This document shows, one piece after another, positions 26,679-35,890 of a DNA stretch of 64,000 bases. The notes beneath the pieces were generated by a model. The model was not told where the DNA came from. It did not search any database and was given only the letters and a program-made list of their open reading frames with translations. Within the stretch, counting starts at the first letter, position 1. Every line of letters starts with the position of its first letter. Origin of the DNA: Bradyrhizobium sp. 199 (GTDB taxonomy: Bacteria > Pseudomonadota > Alphaproteobacteria > Rhizobiales > Xanthobacteraceae); NCBI RefSeq assembly GCF_023073355.1, contig NZ_JADPJI010000005.1, positions 496,001 through 560,000 of the forward strand, written 5' to 3'. Made by a program: the position numbers and the translations under genes.

Positions 26679-27463
26679 CGTCGTCGCAAGCTATTTTCAG
26701 ATTGGCACTGGTCGTCGCGCTCGCAACCGGTCTTGGGGGCTGCAACGAGAAGCGCGATCCCGGCTTCCAGGGCTGGGTTGAGGCCGACATGATCTTCGTC
26801 AGCCCGGACGAAGCCGGCCGGGTGACGAAGCTCAATGTTCGGGAGGGCGACGAGGTCAAGGTCGGCGATCACCTCTATTCCGTCGACGACGATCTCCAGC
26901 TTGCCGATCTCAACCAGAACAAGGCGACGCTCGCCAATGCACAGCAGACCTATGATCGGGCGGCCGCGCTAAACAAGACCGGCTCCGGCACGCAGGCCAA
27001 TCTCGATTCCGCCGTGTCATCCTTGCGCGTCGCGGAGGCCCGGGTGGCGACGTCGGAGACGCGGATGGCGCGGCGCAAGGGCTTCGCACCCGTTGCCGGC
27101 ACCATCCAGCAGATCTATTTCCGCGAAGGCGAGATGGTGGCGGCGCAACGGCCGGTGCTATCGATCATGCCGCCCGGCAACATGAAATTGCGTTTCTTCG
27201 TGCCGGAGACCGCGCTGCCGAAGGTCGCGATCGGCGATATCGTGCTTATCTCTTGCGACAATTGCGCGGCCGACCTCACCGCAAAGATCTATTTCATCTC
27301 GACTTCGGCCGAATACACCCCGCCTGTCATCTACAGCCTCGATGAGCGCAACAAGCTGGTCTATTTGATCCAGGCGCGGCCATCACGCCCCGACGCCTTG
27401 CGCGTCGGCCAGCCGATCGACGTGTATCTCGATCCCAAGACTCCGGTGGCGGACAAGCGATGA
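26675..27463 (+). CDS. HlyD family periplasmic adaptor lipoprotein
   Basis: A 262-residue membrane fusion protein. It has a lipoprotein signal with lipobox LGGC (Cys about residue 23), then the barrel-sandwich hybrid halves (KLNVREGDEVKVGDHLYSVD and FAPVAGTIQQIYFREGEMV) around a short helical hairpin. It would link the ABC exporter to an outer-membrane channel. Gene order TetR / HlyD / ATPase / ABC-2 permease is that of YbhGFSR-like tripartite exporters. Its stop overlaps the ATPase start. Confidence 0.9.
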   Translation: MTSSQAIFRLALVVALATGLGGCNEKRDPGFQGWVEADMIFVSPDEAGRVTKLNVREGDEVKVGDHLYSVDDDLQLADLNQNKATLANAQQTYDRAAALNKTGSGTQANLDSAVSSLRVAEARVATSETRMARRKGFAPVAGTIQQIYFREGEMVAAQRPVLSIMPPGNMKLRFFVPETALPKVAIGDIVLISCDNCAADLTAKIYFISTSAEYTPPVIYSLDERNKLVYLIQARPSRPDALRVGQPIDVYLDPKTPVADKR

Positions 27464-28392
27464 ACGGCGGCAACGGCATCGCGATCGACGTCAAGGGCCT
27501 GACCAAGTCGTTCGGGGGCCGCGAGGTCGTGCACGATCTGTCGATGCAGGTGAAGCGTGGCTCGATCTACGGCTTCCTCGGGCCGAACGGCTCGGGCAAG
27601 ACCACGACCATCCGCATCCTTTGTGGGCTGCTCACGCCTGATAGCGGCGAGGGCACCTGTCTCGGCTACGACATCCGGCGCGATGCCGAAAAGATCAAGC
27701 GCCAGGTCGGCTATATGACCCAGCGCTTCAGCCTGTACCAGGACCTTTCGGTGCGCGAGAACCTCGAATTCGTGGCGCGGCTCTATGGCCTCACCGACGC
27801 GCGAGGTGCGGCGCGCGAGATGATCAAGCGGCTCGGGCTCTCCGGGCGCGAGGAGCAGCTTGCGGGCGAGCTCTCCGGCGGCTGGAAGCAGCGACTGGCG
27901 CTCGGGGCCTGCACGCTGCCCAATCCGCAATTGCTGCTGCTGGACGAGCCCACCGCGGGCGTCGATCCCAAGGCGCGGCGCGACTTCTGGAACGAGATTC
28001 ACGCGCTCGCCGCCGAGGGCCTCACGGTACTGGTTTCGACTCACTACATGGACGAAGCCGAGCGCTGCCACGAGATCGCCTACATCGCGTACGGCCATCT
28101 GCTGACGCACGGCACGGTGGAGGAGGTGATCGCGAAATCCGCGCTGACGACCTACACCGTGACGGGGGAGGACCTCAACCGCCTCACGGCCGAGCTCACG
28201 GGCAAGCCCGGGATCGACATGGTGGCGCCGTTCGGCACCTCGCTGCACGTCTCCGGCCGCGACGTCGCGGCGCTCGAAGCCAGCATCGGGCCGTGGCGTG
28301 AGAAAAGTGGCCTGCGCTGGCAGAGATCGTCGCCATCGCTGGAGGATGTGTTCATTGAGCTGATGGGTCGCTCCAAGGACAATTTCCAATGA
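27460..28392 (+). CDS. ABC exporter ATPase
   Basis: A 310-residue ATPase of the ABC-2 exporter type (CcmA family). It has Walker A GPNGSGKTT, the Q-loop region GYMTQRFSLYQDLSVREN, signature LSGGWKQR, Walker B LLLLDEPTAGVDP, and a His switch in STHYMDEAE. The C-terminal extension after residue 220 is usual for ATPases paired with DrrB/YhhJ-type permeases. It lies between the adaptor and permease, with ATGA overlaps on both sides. Confidence 0.93.
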   Translation: MNGGNGIAIDVKGLTKSFGGREVVHDLSMQVKRGSIYGFLGPNGSGKTTTIRILCGLLTPDSGEGTCLGYDIRRDAEKIKRQVGYMTQRFSLYQDLSVRENLEFVARLYGLTDARGAAREMIKRLGLSGREEQLAGELSGGWKQRLALGACTLPNPQLLLLDEPTAGVDPKARRDFWNEIHALAAEGLTVLVSTHYMDEAERCHEIAYIAYGHLLTHGTVEEVIAKSALTTYTVTGEDLNRLTAELTGKPGIDMVAPFGTSLHVSGRDVAALEASIGPWREKSGLRWQRSSPSLEDVFIELMGRSKDNFQ

Positions 28393-29552
28393 GCGTCGTC
28401 GATCACCCCGCACCACGCCACGAAATCCGGGAACGCTTCGGATTCCTGCGGCGCTCTTACGCGATGCTGGTCAAGGAGTTCATCCAGCTCAGGCGGGATC
28501 GCGTGTCCTTCGCGATGATCGTGATGCTGCCGGTGATGCAGCTCATGCTGTTCGGCTATGCCATCAACACCACGCCGCACCATCTGCCGAGCGCGGTGCT
28601 GCTCCAGGAAGACTCCGATCTCGCCCGCTCGATCCTGAAGGCGCTCGAGAACACCGCCTATTTCCGCTTCCTCTACGAGGTGCACGACGTCGAAGATTTC
28701 GACAATCTCCTGAAGTCCGGCAAGGTGCTGTTCGGCGTCGAAATCCCGCGCGGCTTCGAGCGCGCGGTGCGGCGCGGCGACCGGCCGGCGCTGCTGGTGG
28801 CGGCGGATGCGACCGATCCGGTGGCGGCGAGCGCGGCGATCGGCTCCCTCGGCATGGTCGTGCAGACCGCGCTCAAGCACGATCTCTATATCGGCAATCC
28901 CCCGGAGATGCCGTTCGAGATCCGCGCGCACGCCCGCTACAATCCGACCGCCGCCTCCAGCCTCAACATCGTTCCGGGTCTCGTCGGCACCATCCTCACC
29001 ATGACCATGCTGATCTTCACCGCGCTGTCGGTCACGCGCGAGGTCGAGCGCGGCACCATGGAAAGCCTGCTGTCGATGCCGATCAACCCGGTCGAGGTGA
29101 TGTTCGGCAAGATCGTGCCTTACGTGCTGGTCGGCTTCCTCCAGGCCTTCCTCATTATCGGCATCGGCGTCGGCTTGTTCGGCGTGCCCGTGCTCGGCAA
29201 TCTGTTCCTGTTGGCGCTGCTCTCGGTGCTGTTCATCACCACCAATCTGGCGATCGGCTACACCATCTCGACGGTGGTGCAGAACCAGCTCCAGGCCATG
29301 CAGATGTCGATGATGTTCTTTCTGCCGAGCATCCTGCTGTCCGGCTTCATGTTCCCGTTCGCGGGCATGCCGGCCTGGGCGCAATATCTCGGCGAAGGCC
29401 TGCCGCTGACGCATTACCTGCGCATCGTCCGCGCCATCATGCTCAAGGGCGCGACCATGGAGAATTTGCGCTTCGACACGCTGGCGCTGGCAGCCCTGAT
29501 GCTGCTCGCGATGACCATCGCCGTGACGCGCTTCCGCCGCACACTGGATTGA
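28389..29552 (+). CDS. ABC-2 type exporter permease
   Basis: A 387-residue permease of the YhhJ/YbhR type. One N-terminal membrane helix (FAMIVMLPVMQLMLFGYAI) is followed by a large periplasmic domain and five C-terminal helices, with MPINPVEVMFGKIVPYVLVGF at the coupling region and LSGFMFPFAGMPAWAQYL near the end. Only one permease gene is present, so the transporter would be a homodimer. Likely exports a toxic or hydrophobic compound. Confidence 0.92.
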   Translation: MSVVDHPAPRHEIRERFGFLRRSYAMLVKEFIQLRRDRVSFAMIVMLPVMQLMLFGYAINTTPHHLPSAVLLQEDSDLARSILKALENTAYFRFLYEVHDVEDFDNLLKSGKVLFGVEIPRGFERAVRRGDRPALLVAADATDPVAASAAIGSLGMVVQTALKHDLYIGNPPEMPFEIRAHARYNPTAASSLNIVPGLVGTILTMTMLIFTALSVTREVERGTMESLLSMPINPVEVMFGKIVPYVLVGFLQAFLIIGIGVGLFGVPVLGNLFLLALLSVLFITTNLAIGYTISTVVQNQLQAMQMSMMFFLPSILLSGFMFPFAGMPAWAQYLGEGLPLTHYLRIVRAIMLKGATMENLRFDTLALAALMLLAMTIAVTRFRRTLD

Positions 29553-29568
29553 GGCAAACTGTTTCCCA

Positions 29569-29649
29569 GTCATTCCGGGGCGATGCGCTAGCATCGAGCC
29601 CGGAATCTCGAGATTCCGGGTTCACGGCTTCGCCGCGCTCCGGAATGAC
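29569..29649. repeat. Palindromic intergenic repeat, family 1
   Basis: A copy between the ABC-2 permease and the cyclase gene, with ends GTCATTCCGGGGC and GCTCCGGAATGAC and core GGAATCTCGAGATTCC. It begins 17 bases after the permease stop and may end or stabilise the exporter transcript. Confidence 0.85.
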
Positions 29650-29660
29650 AAGGGGGCGGA

Positions 29661-30968
29661 ATGGTCAGGTTTGCGAGCAGGAGGACGCGGCAGCATGCCG
29701 CGCTGTCGGAGGATTTCGAGCGCGAGCTGACGCGGGAGGTGCTGCGCACCGAGCTGCTGCGAGTGAGGACGCTGATCCTAACGGGCTGCGTCATGACCGT
29801 GCTCCTCACCTCCATCTACCTGATTGATCCGGCCGTCGTGAACCGGGTCTGGCGTGGGACGGAAGGGCTGGTCGAGGTCTACGGGCTCCTGGTCGGCTTC
29901 ATCCTGTTCGAGGTCTGGGTCCACATCCAGATCAGAAAGAACCTCCGGCTTGATCGCGACCTGCCGGTGATCAGGCGCTATATCGGTGCGCTGATCGAGA
30001 CGTCGCTGCCGACGGTGATCCTGATTCTGCAGATCCGGAGCATGGGCGCAAGCCAGGCGCTCGGCTTTGCGGTGCCGCTGATGTACTTCATCTTCATCGT
30101 TCTCTCGACATTGCGGCTGGATTTCCGGCTTTCGAGCTTCACCGGCTTTGTCGCCGCAGCCGAGCTGCTCGCCGTGGCGCTGATCTACGATCCCGCCAGC
30201 GGCGTCGGCGAGCCTCAGGCCTACTTTCACGCGGTGCGCAGCACCATCATTCTGATCTGCGGGGTGCTCGCGGGCGCGGTCGGTGCGCAACTCCGGCGCC
30301 AGTTTGCTGCGAGCATTGCCGCGGCCACTGCGCGCGACCGGGTGACGAACCTGTTCGGCCAGCATGTTTCCCCTCAGGTGGTGGAGCGGCTGATGGCGGC
30401 GGGAGCCAGCGCGGGCGGCGACCTTCGCCGTGTCGCCGTGATGTTCGTCGATTTCCGCGGCTTCACCGCCGGCGCGCAAACGCGCACCCCGCAGGAGGTG
30501 GTCGACCGGCTCGACGGCGCATTCGCCGTGCTGGTCGACATCCTCGACCGGCAGGGCGGCATCGTGAACAAGTTTCTCGGCGATGGCTTCCTCGCGCTGT
30601 TCGGCGCGCCGCTGGAGGCCGCCGACGCGGCGCAGCGCGCGGTCGCCGCGGGCCGCGAGATGCTGAGCGCGATGGACCGCATCAACGCACAGACGAGCTG
30701 GCCGCTTCGCATCGGCATCGGCATCCATTTCGGCGAGGTCGTGGCCGGCAATATCGGCTCGCCCCGGCGGAAGGAGTACACTGTGATCGGTGACACCGTG
30801 AACTTCGCCTCGCGGCTGGAAGCGCTGAACAAGGAGTTTGGCTCGCAGCTCCTGATCTCCGCGACAGTGCGCGAAGCGCTTGGTGATGACTGCGACGATG
30901 CCGTTGCGCTCGGCGAGGTCGAGGTGCGCGGCTATGAGCAGAAGGTCCCGGTGTTTCAATTGGGGTAG
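29661..30968 (+). CDS. Membrane-anchored class III adenylate cyclase
   Basis: A 435-residue protein with about six membrane segments in residues 30-205 and a C-terminal class III cyclase domain. The metal aspartates (MFVDFRGFT, FLGDGFLALFG), the substrate Lys (IVNKFLGDG), the base-recognition Asp and the transition-state Asn and Arg (TVIGDTVNFASRLE) are all present, pointing to an active ATP cyclase. The start at 29661 follows AAGGGGGCGGA. It is monocistronic. Signal sensed by the membrane part is unknown. Confidence 0.9.
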   Translation: MVRFASRRTRQHAALSEDFERELTREVLRTELLRVRTLILTGCVMTVLLTSIYLIDPAVVNRVWRGTEGLVEVYGLLVGFILFEVWVHIQIRKNLRLDRDLPVIRRYIGALIETSLPTVILILQIRSMGASQALGFAVPLMYFIFIVLSTLRLDFRLSSFTGFVAAAELLAVALIYDPASGVGEPQAYFHAVRSTIILICGVLAGAVGAQLRRQFAASIAAATARDRVTNLFGQHVSPQVVERLMAAGASAGGDLRRVAVMFVDFRGFTAGAQTRTPQEVVDRLDGAFAVLVDILDRQGGIVNKFLGDGFLALFGAPLEAADAAQRAVAAGREMLSAMDRINAQTSWPLRIGIGIHFGEVVAGNIGSPRRKEYTVIGDTVNFASRLEALNKEFGSQLLISATVREALGDDCDDAVALGEVEVRGYEQKVPVFQLG

Positions 30969-31211
30969 CGCGCCTTCAAATGCGAGGCGCCTTTCGTTGA
31001 AGCGCGCCGCGCTTCGGTGAAGGCGTGGGATGAATCATCTCTGCCATAGCTTTTGAGCCTTGCATTCTGGACGCCGCTTACTCGGCTTCCAACACGTCAC
31101 CGCGATTGCTCCGATTGCACCGAATATTGGGGCATGACGAGCGATATCGCCGGCTTGTAGACTGTCGGCGATGCGGCCGGATCCGGCCGCGACTTGCATG
31201 AGGAACTGACG

Positions 31212-32126
31212 ATGCAGCGCCGCTACGTCACCGTCGACGTGTTCACCGACCGCGCCTTCGGCGGCAATCAGCTCGCCGTGGTGCTCGATGCAGGCGGGCT
31301 CACGACCCGGCAGATGCAGACGATCGCCACGGAATTCAACTATTCCGAGACCACCTTCGTGCTGCCGCCGCGCGACAAGGCCAATGACGCCGAGGTGCGC
31401 ATCTTCACGCCTGTCAGGGAGATGCCGTTCGCAGGTCATCCCAATATCGGCACGTCCTTCGTGCTCGCAAGCCTCGCGAAGGAGCCGAAGCCGCGCCTGC
31501 TGTTCGAGGAGAAGGCGGGACTCGTGCCGGTCGATATTTTTCGCGAGCAGGGCAGGGTGGTCAGTACCGAGCTCACCGCGCCGCAACCGCTGTCGCGGCT
31601 TGCGCAGCTTTCCGCCGAAGATGTCGCGGCCTGCATCTCGCTGACGGCCGATGACATCAGGACCGATCACCACGCGCCGCAGGTCGTCGGCGTCGGGACG
31701 CCGTTCGTGGTCGCGGAGGTGCATTCGCGCGATGCGTTGAAGCGGGCGAGGCCCGATGCGGCCGCCTTCGCCAGAGTGTTGCCGCGCGACGACGCCCGCT
31801 CGGTATGGTTCTATACCCGCGATGTGTCCGCATCCGAGGCGCCTTGCGAACGGCAGGCGCGGATGTTCATGCGTGGATCCAGCGGTCTTGTGGAGGATCC
31901 GGCCACCGGTAGCGCGACGGTCGCCGCGGCCGCGCTGTTCGCCGATCTCGATCCCTCGCGTGAGGGCGAGCTCAAGCTCACCGTCGGCCAGGGTTTTGAC
32001 ATGGGCCGGCCGAGCATCCTGCTGACGCGCGTGCGCAAGCAGGACGGAAAAATCGTCTCCGCCCATGTCGGCGGGCAATGCGTGCAGATGATGGAAGGAA
32101 CGTTCCGGCTGGCCGGGGAGGGCTAA
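31212..32126 (+). CDS. PhzF family isomerase
   Basis: A 304-residue PhzF-like protein with the two-fold diaminopimelate-epimerase fold: YVTVDVFTDRAFGGNQLAVVLDA, FNYSETTFVLPP with the conserved active-site Glu, RIFTPVREMPFAGHPNIGTSFVLA, and SSGLVEDPATGSAT. PhzF itself isomerises dihydrohydroxyanthranilate in phenazine synthesis, but no other phenazine genes are here, so the substrate is unknown. The ATG at 31212 follows AGGAA. Its TAA stop coincides with the first bases of a repeat. Confidence 0.9.
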   Translation: MQRRYVTVDVFTDRAFGGNQLAVVLDAGGLTTRQMQTIATEFNYSETTFVLPPRDKANDAEVRIFTPVREMPFAGHPNIGTSFVLASLAKEPKPRLLFEEKAGLVPVDIFREQGRVVSTELTAPQPLSRLAQLSAEDVAACISLTADDIRTDHHAPQVVGVGTPFVVAEVHSRDALKRARPDAAAFARVLPRDDARSVWFYTRDVSASEAPCERQARMFMRGSSGLVEDPATGSATVAAAALFADLDPSREGELKLTVGQGFDMGRPSILLTRVRKQDGKIVSAHVGGQCVQMMEGTFRLAGEG

Positions 32127-32227
32127 AGCATAATCCGGAAAAGTGCGCAGCGGCTTTCCGAAAAGATCATGCTTAAACAACAACCTAAAGCGCGATGGCG
32201 ATTGATCCTAATCGCATCGCGCTTTAG
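32124..32227. repeat. Intergenic repeat, family 2, copy 1
   Basis: A roughly 104-base element starting TAAAGCATAATCCGGAAAAG and ending TCGCATCGCGCTTTAG. It has an internal inverted repeat (CTAAAGCGCGATGGCG versus CGCATCGCGCTTTAG). It is about 90% identical by eye to 37391-37496. Its first three bases are the stop codon of the PhzF gene. Confidence 0.9.
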
Positions 32228-32230
32228 CCG

Positions 32231-32358
32231 GTCATTCCGGGGCGCGACGAAGTGGCGAGCTACGGTGCGCAATTGCGCAGCTGAGAATCCATTTATCCAC
32301 TTAACTCCGCCGTTCGATGGATTCCAGGCTCGCGCCAAAAGGCGCGCCCCGGACTGAC
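32231..32358. repeat. Palindromic intergenic repeat, family 1 variant
   Basis: Starts GTCATTCCGGGGCGCGACGAAG and ends GGCGCGCCCCGGACTGAC. The internal part is longer than in other copies and holds ATCCATTTATCC and CGATGGATTCC. It abuts the family-2 repeat and ends 7 bases before the DUF488 stop. Confidence 0.75.
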
Positions 32359-32364
32359 AGCTCG

Positions 32365-32826
32365 CTACACCTGCCGTCCCACCAGATTCTTCACCGTCAC
32401 GCCATCGCGCTCCTCGATGAGCTCCGCGATCATTTGGCGGTGGCAATGGGTGTGGTCGCGCTCGTAGCAGAGCAGGCAAACGGGGCCAGCCTTCTTCACC
32501 AGTGCCGAGAGTTCGTCCATCGCTTCCCTGGCCTCAGGCGCCTTCAGGTGCTTTGAGAAGATCTTCTCAAGCACGTCGTACTGGCCGCTGCGCGCGGCGA
32601 GGCGGCCTTCCTTCGGCGTGCCGAGTGCGGCCAGATGGACATAGGCGATGCCGCGTTCGTCGAGCCCGGCGGACAGCTGCTTCTTGGAAAAGCCGGGGCG
32701 GCGCGACGATGTCACCGCGCGCACGTCGACCACGAGCTTGACGCCGGCCTCTTCCAACTCGTCCAGCACGGCCTTGGGCGGCGTCTGCTCATAGCCGATG
32801 GTGAAGAGCTTTTTTGCCTTTGCCAT
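32365..32826 (-). CDS. DUF488 family protein
   Basis: A 153-residue DUF488 protein: KKLFTIGYEQTPPKAVLDELEEAGVKLVVDVRAVTSSRRPGFSK at the start and the C-terminal VCLLCYERDHTHCHRQMIAELI with Cys and His residues that could bind metal. No activity is established. It is nine bases downstream of the DUF72 gene on the same strand; DUF488 and DUF72 often co-occur. Confidence 0.85.
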   Translation of the reverse strand: MAKAKKLFTIGYEQTPPKAVLDELEEAGVKLVVDVRAVTSSRRPGFSKKQLSAGLDERGIAYVHLAALGTPKEGRLAARSGQYDVLEKIFSKHLKAPEAREAMDELSALVKKAGPVCLLCYERDHTHCHRQMIAELIEERDGVTVKNLVGRQV

Positions 32827-32834
32827 GGAGCACC

Positions 32835-33671
32835 TCAGCTTAGCCGCGCGATCAGTTCCATGGCGCCGTGAGGTGCGCGCACCTTGCCCTCGTGGATGAC
32901 GTAGGCGAACACGTCGCGCGGCTCTTTCTTCGGCTTGGCCTTGTCAACTTTCGGCAGGTCATCCGGTTCACCGCCCGAAGCCCAAGCCTGAAAGCGCTCG
33001 GCCCAGGCGTCTAACTGCTTCGGCGGGTAGCAGGTCTTGATTTCGTCATTGCCTTTCTGAAGCCGGGCATAGACGAAATCGCCGGCGACATCGGTGATGG
33101 CAGGATATTTGCCGTGCTCGGCGAACACCACAGGCGTCTCGAACTCCCGAATCAGCGCCACGAAGTCCGGTGTGCAGAAGCTGTCGTGCCGCACTTCGAC
33201 GACGTGCCGTAGCGCGCGGCCCCCGAGCTTGCGGGGCAATAGTTCGAGGAACTTGCCGAAATCGGCGCCGTCGAACTTTTTCGTCGGCGCGAACTGCCAG
33301 AGCACCGGCCCGAGATGGTCGCCGAGCTCCAGCACGCCGGAATCATAAAACCGCTTGATGGAATCGCCGGCCTCGGCGAGCACACGGCGGTTGGTTGCGA
33401 AGCGCGGTCCCTTCACTGAAAACACGAATCCGTCGGGCACCTCGCTTGCCCATTTGCGGAAGCTCTCCGGCTTCTGCGAGCCGTAATAGGTGCCGTTGAT
33501 CTCGATAGAGGTCAGCTTCGAGGCTGCATAAGACAGCTCCTTCGCCTGTGTGAGTTTTTCTGGATAGAACACGCCGCGCCAGGGCTCGAAGGTCCAGCCG
33601 CCGATACCGATGAAGATGTTACCGGATTTTTTAGACGCGGTTTTTGCTTTTGCCACGGAAGGATCTCGCAT
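32835..33671 (-). CDS. DUF72 family protein
   Basis: A 278-residue TIM-barrel protein of the DUF72 (YecE) family: IFIGIGGWTFEPWRGVFYPEKL, then FSVKGPRFATNRRVL, GPVLWQFAPTKKFD and VVEVRHDSFC. The function of DUF72 is not known. The ATG at 33671 gives a short basic N-terminal extension (KAKTASKKS) that may not be part of the fold. It probably forms a two-gene operon with the DUF488 gene. Confidence 0.87.
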   Translation of the reverse strand: MRDPSVAKAKTASKKSGNIFIGIGGWTFEPWRGVFYPEKLTQAKELSYAASKLTSIEINGTYYGSQKPESFRKWASEVPDGFVFSVKGPRFATNRRVLAEAGDSIKRFYDSGVLELGDHLGPVLWQFAPTKKFDGADFGKFLELLPRKLGGRALRHVVEVRHDSFCTPDFVALIREFETPVVFAEHGKYPAITDVAGDFVYARLQKGNDEIKTCYPPKQLDAWAERFQAWASGGEPDDLPKVDKAKPKKEPRDVFAYVIHEGKVRAPHGAMELIARLS

Positions 33672-33774
33672 CGACGGGGAGGGAGGACTTTATCCTAGTC
33701 AAACGAGATGTGATTGGCCAGTTCTCGCGTCGAGTCTAAGCTCGGCAGCGCGATCTGCGAAGAAGGAGAACAAG

Positions 33775-34155
33775 ATGCGGATGCTGGTGGTGGGAGCGGC
33801 GCTCGTCATGATGACATCTGCTGCCATAGTATCTTCAGCGATGGCGGATGATGACGATGCCAAAGGCGCGCGGAAGCTCGCCCAGCAGGGCCGCGACGAT
33901 TACTGGCATTGCCTGGCGCGGGAATATTCGCGCGACAGCAATCAGGGAATGACGGAGCAGGATTTTGGCCGCTCGGTTGCCGGCGCCTGTCCGTCGGAGC
34001 GGCAATACTACCGGGTGGCGCTGCTCGACTATCTCACCACACAATATCCGAACCTTGATGCCGGCGCCCATCTCGCGACCGCAAACAGGGCAGTGGAAGC
34101 CGCGCAGAAGGACATCGTGACCGCCTTCGTCAAGCGCAGGCCGCCGGCGAAGTAG
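33775..34155 (+). CDS. Small secreted hypothetical protein
   Basis: A 126-residue precursor. The signal peptide (MRMLVVGAALVMMTSAAIVSS, cut near AMA) is followed by an acidic DDDDAKGARK and a helical region with two Cys residues (YWHCLARE, GACPSERQY) that may form a disulfide in the periplasm. The ATG at 33775 has a clear AAGGAG ribosome site. No family recognised. Confidence 0.72.
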   Translation: MRMLVVGAALVMMTSAAIVSSAMADDDDAKGARKLAQQGRDDYWHCLAREYSRDSNQGMTEQDFGRSVAGACPSERQYYRVALLDYLTTQYPNLDAGAHLATANRAVEAAQKDIVTAFVKRRPPAK

Positions 34156-34286
34156 GGAAGGGCAAGTAGTGAGCAGGGCAGAAGCCAGGATTGCCTCATT
34201 CCCTACTCATCGCCCCCTCGGCAGCCCTTCCGGCTCCGCGCGCATCCGTGGTATCAGGGGGCACATCTGGAACAGGGGTGGGGTTC

Positions 34287-34490
34287 ATGTCGTCTGAGTC
34301 GGTGGGAGGCATTTTGGGCGCGATCGTCGCCGCGACCGTGCTCGCGGTCGCCGTCGTGTTCGGGCCGATCGGCCAGTATGGCAAGCCGCCCAAACCGGCG
34401 AAAGTCGAGCCGGCCCCGGCTGCGGCCGCCGCAGCCCCTGCCGCACCCGCGCCGCGTGGCCCGATCATCCGGGAAGTGCCCAACCAATAG
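34287..34490 (+). CDS. Small single-pass membrane protein with Pro/Ala-rich tail
   Basis: A 67-residue protein with one membrane helix (GGILGAIVAATVLAVAVVFG) and a tail rich in Pro, Ala and Lys (KPPKPAKVEPAPAAAAA) ending in RGPIIREVPNQ. The start at 34287 has GGGGTGGGG upstream. Low-complexity composition makes family assignment impossible. The tail would extend into the periplasm or cytoplasm depending on topology. Confidence 0.6.
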   Translation: MSSESVGGILGAIVAATVLAVAVVFGPIGQYGKPPKPAKVEPAPAAAAAAPAAPAPRGPIIREVPNQ

Positions 34491-34750
34491 GGCAGAAAAC
34501 GTGGTTTTCGCCCCTTGCAAAGCGATTTTGTCGTTCCTATCTAGCTTCTAACGGCGACGTTGAGCGAAAACTCCGGCGCTGGGACGACCTTGGAATAGCT
34601 TGGGCTTGCGCCGGATGTACGCGCGGCCCGCCGTTCCGGGGTCGTTGGCATTTTGGGACCCCTTTGGGTCATTTCCCACAGACCTCCCCCGGCTTGGCAG
34701 GCAGCGCAAGAGCTTGGCAGCGTAGGACGCGGCGGATATACGCTGCCGTC

Positions 34751-35884
34751 ATGAATGAAGCGATCAGACCGGGCTCCGACAATCCGCCGCAGGCTCTCGA
34801 GGGGCCGGAACTGTCGGTCATCGTCCCGACCTTCAACGAGCGCGACAACGTCACGGTGCTGTACCGCCGGCTGGCGGCGACCCTCGCCAACGTCGTCTGG
34901 GAGGTCGTGTTCGTCGACGACAATTCGCCTGACGGCACCTGGGACGTCGTGCGCGCGCTGGCGCAGCAGGACAGCCGCGTGCGCTGTGTCCGCCGCATCG
35001 GCCGCCGCGGCCTGTCGGGCGCCTGTATCGAGGGCATCCTGGCCTCGAGTGCGCCGTTCGTCGCCGTGATCGACGCCGACCTCCAGCACGACGAAGCGCA
35101 GCTGCCGAAGATGCTGTTGCTGCTCGCAAGCGATCAGGCCGACCTCGTCGTCGGCAGCCGCTATATCGAGGGCTACAAGAGCGAGGGCTTCAACAAGCAG
35201 CGCGCCGGCGCCAGCGCGCTCGCAACCGAGTTCGCCAGGAAGATGCTGCGGGTCGAAATCGCCGATCCCATGAGCGGCTTCTTCATGATGCGCCGCGATC
35301 GCTTCGAAGAGCTCGCGCCGAAGCTGTCCGTGCACGGCTTCAAGATCCTGCTCGACGTCGTCGCGACGGCGCGCGGCGGCTTGCGGGCCGTCGAGATACC
35401 CTACACCTTCGGTGCCCGCCAGCACGGCGAGAGCAAGCTCGATTCCATGGTCGCGCTCGACTTCCTCGGTCTCGTCCTCGCCAAGCTGAGCAATGACATC
35501 GTCTCGCTGCGCTTCATCCTGTTCGCGATGGTCGGCAGCATCGGCCTCGTGGTGCACCTCACCACGCTGTTCATCGGACTTCAGCTGTTCAAGGCGCCGT
35601 TCGCGGAGGCGCAGGCCGCCGGCGCCATCGTCGCGATGACCAGCAATTTCATCCTCAACAACTTCCTCACCTATCGCGACCAGCGGCTGAAGGGCTTTGC
35701 GCTGCTGCGCGGCCTGATCGCCTTCTACATCGTGTGCAGCGTCGGCCTGCTCGCCAATGTCGGCGTCGCCTTCTCGGTGTACGACCAGGAGCCGATCTGG
35801 TGGCTGGCAGGTGCGGCCGGGGCGCTGATGGGCGTGGTGTGGAACTACGCGATGTCAGGCCTGTTCGTCTGGCGCAAGAAATAG
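34751..35884 (+). CDS. GT2 glycosyltransferase fused to GtrA-like membrane domain
   Basis: A 377-residue fusion. Residues about 20-245 are a GT2 domain of the dolichyl-phosphate mannose synthase type: LSVIVPTFNERDNV, VVFVDDNSPDGTWDVV, AVIDADLQHDEAQL with the DxD motif, and GSRYIEGY. Residues about 255-375 are a GtrA domain with four membrane helices (FAMVGSIGLVVHLTTLFIG, SNFILNNFLTYRD). Such fusions make polyprenyl-phosphate sugars and help flip them. The GT39 enzyme six bases downstream is the likely user of the lipid-linked sugar. Confidence 0.9.
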   Translation: MNEAIRPGSDNPPQALEGPELSVIVPTFNERDNVTVLYRRLAATLANVVWEVVFVDDNSPDGTWDVVRALAQQDSRVRCVRRIGRRGLSGACIEGILASSAPFVAVIDADLQHDEAQLPKMLLLLASDQADLVVGSRYIEGYKSEGFNKQRAGASALATEFARKMLRVEIADPMSGFFMMRRDRFEELAPKLSVHGFKILLDVVATARGGLRAVEIPYTFGARQHGESKLDSMVALDFLGLVLAKLSNDIVSLRFILFAMVGSIGLVVHLTTLFIGLQLFKAPFAEAQAAGAIVAMTSNFILNNFLTYRDQRLKGFALLRGLIAFYIVCSVGLLANVGVAFSVYDQEPIWWLAGAAGALMGVVWNYAMSGLFVWRKK

Positions 35885-35890
35885 CGCGAT

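Noticed and set aside
31713..32126. Phenazine biosynthesis cluster suggested by PhzF
   Set aside because: No other phenazine genes are nearby, and PhzF-like isomerases are widespread with other substrates.
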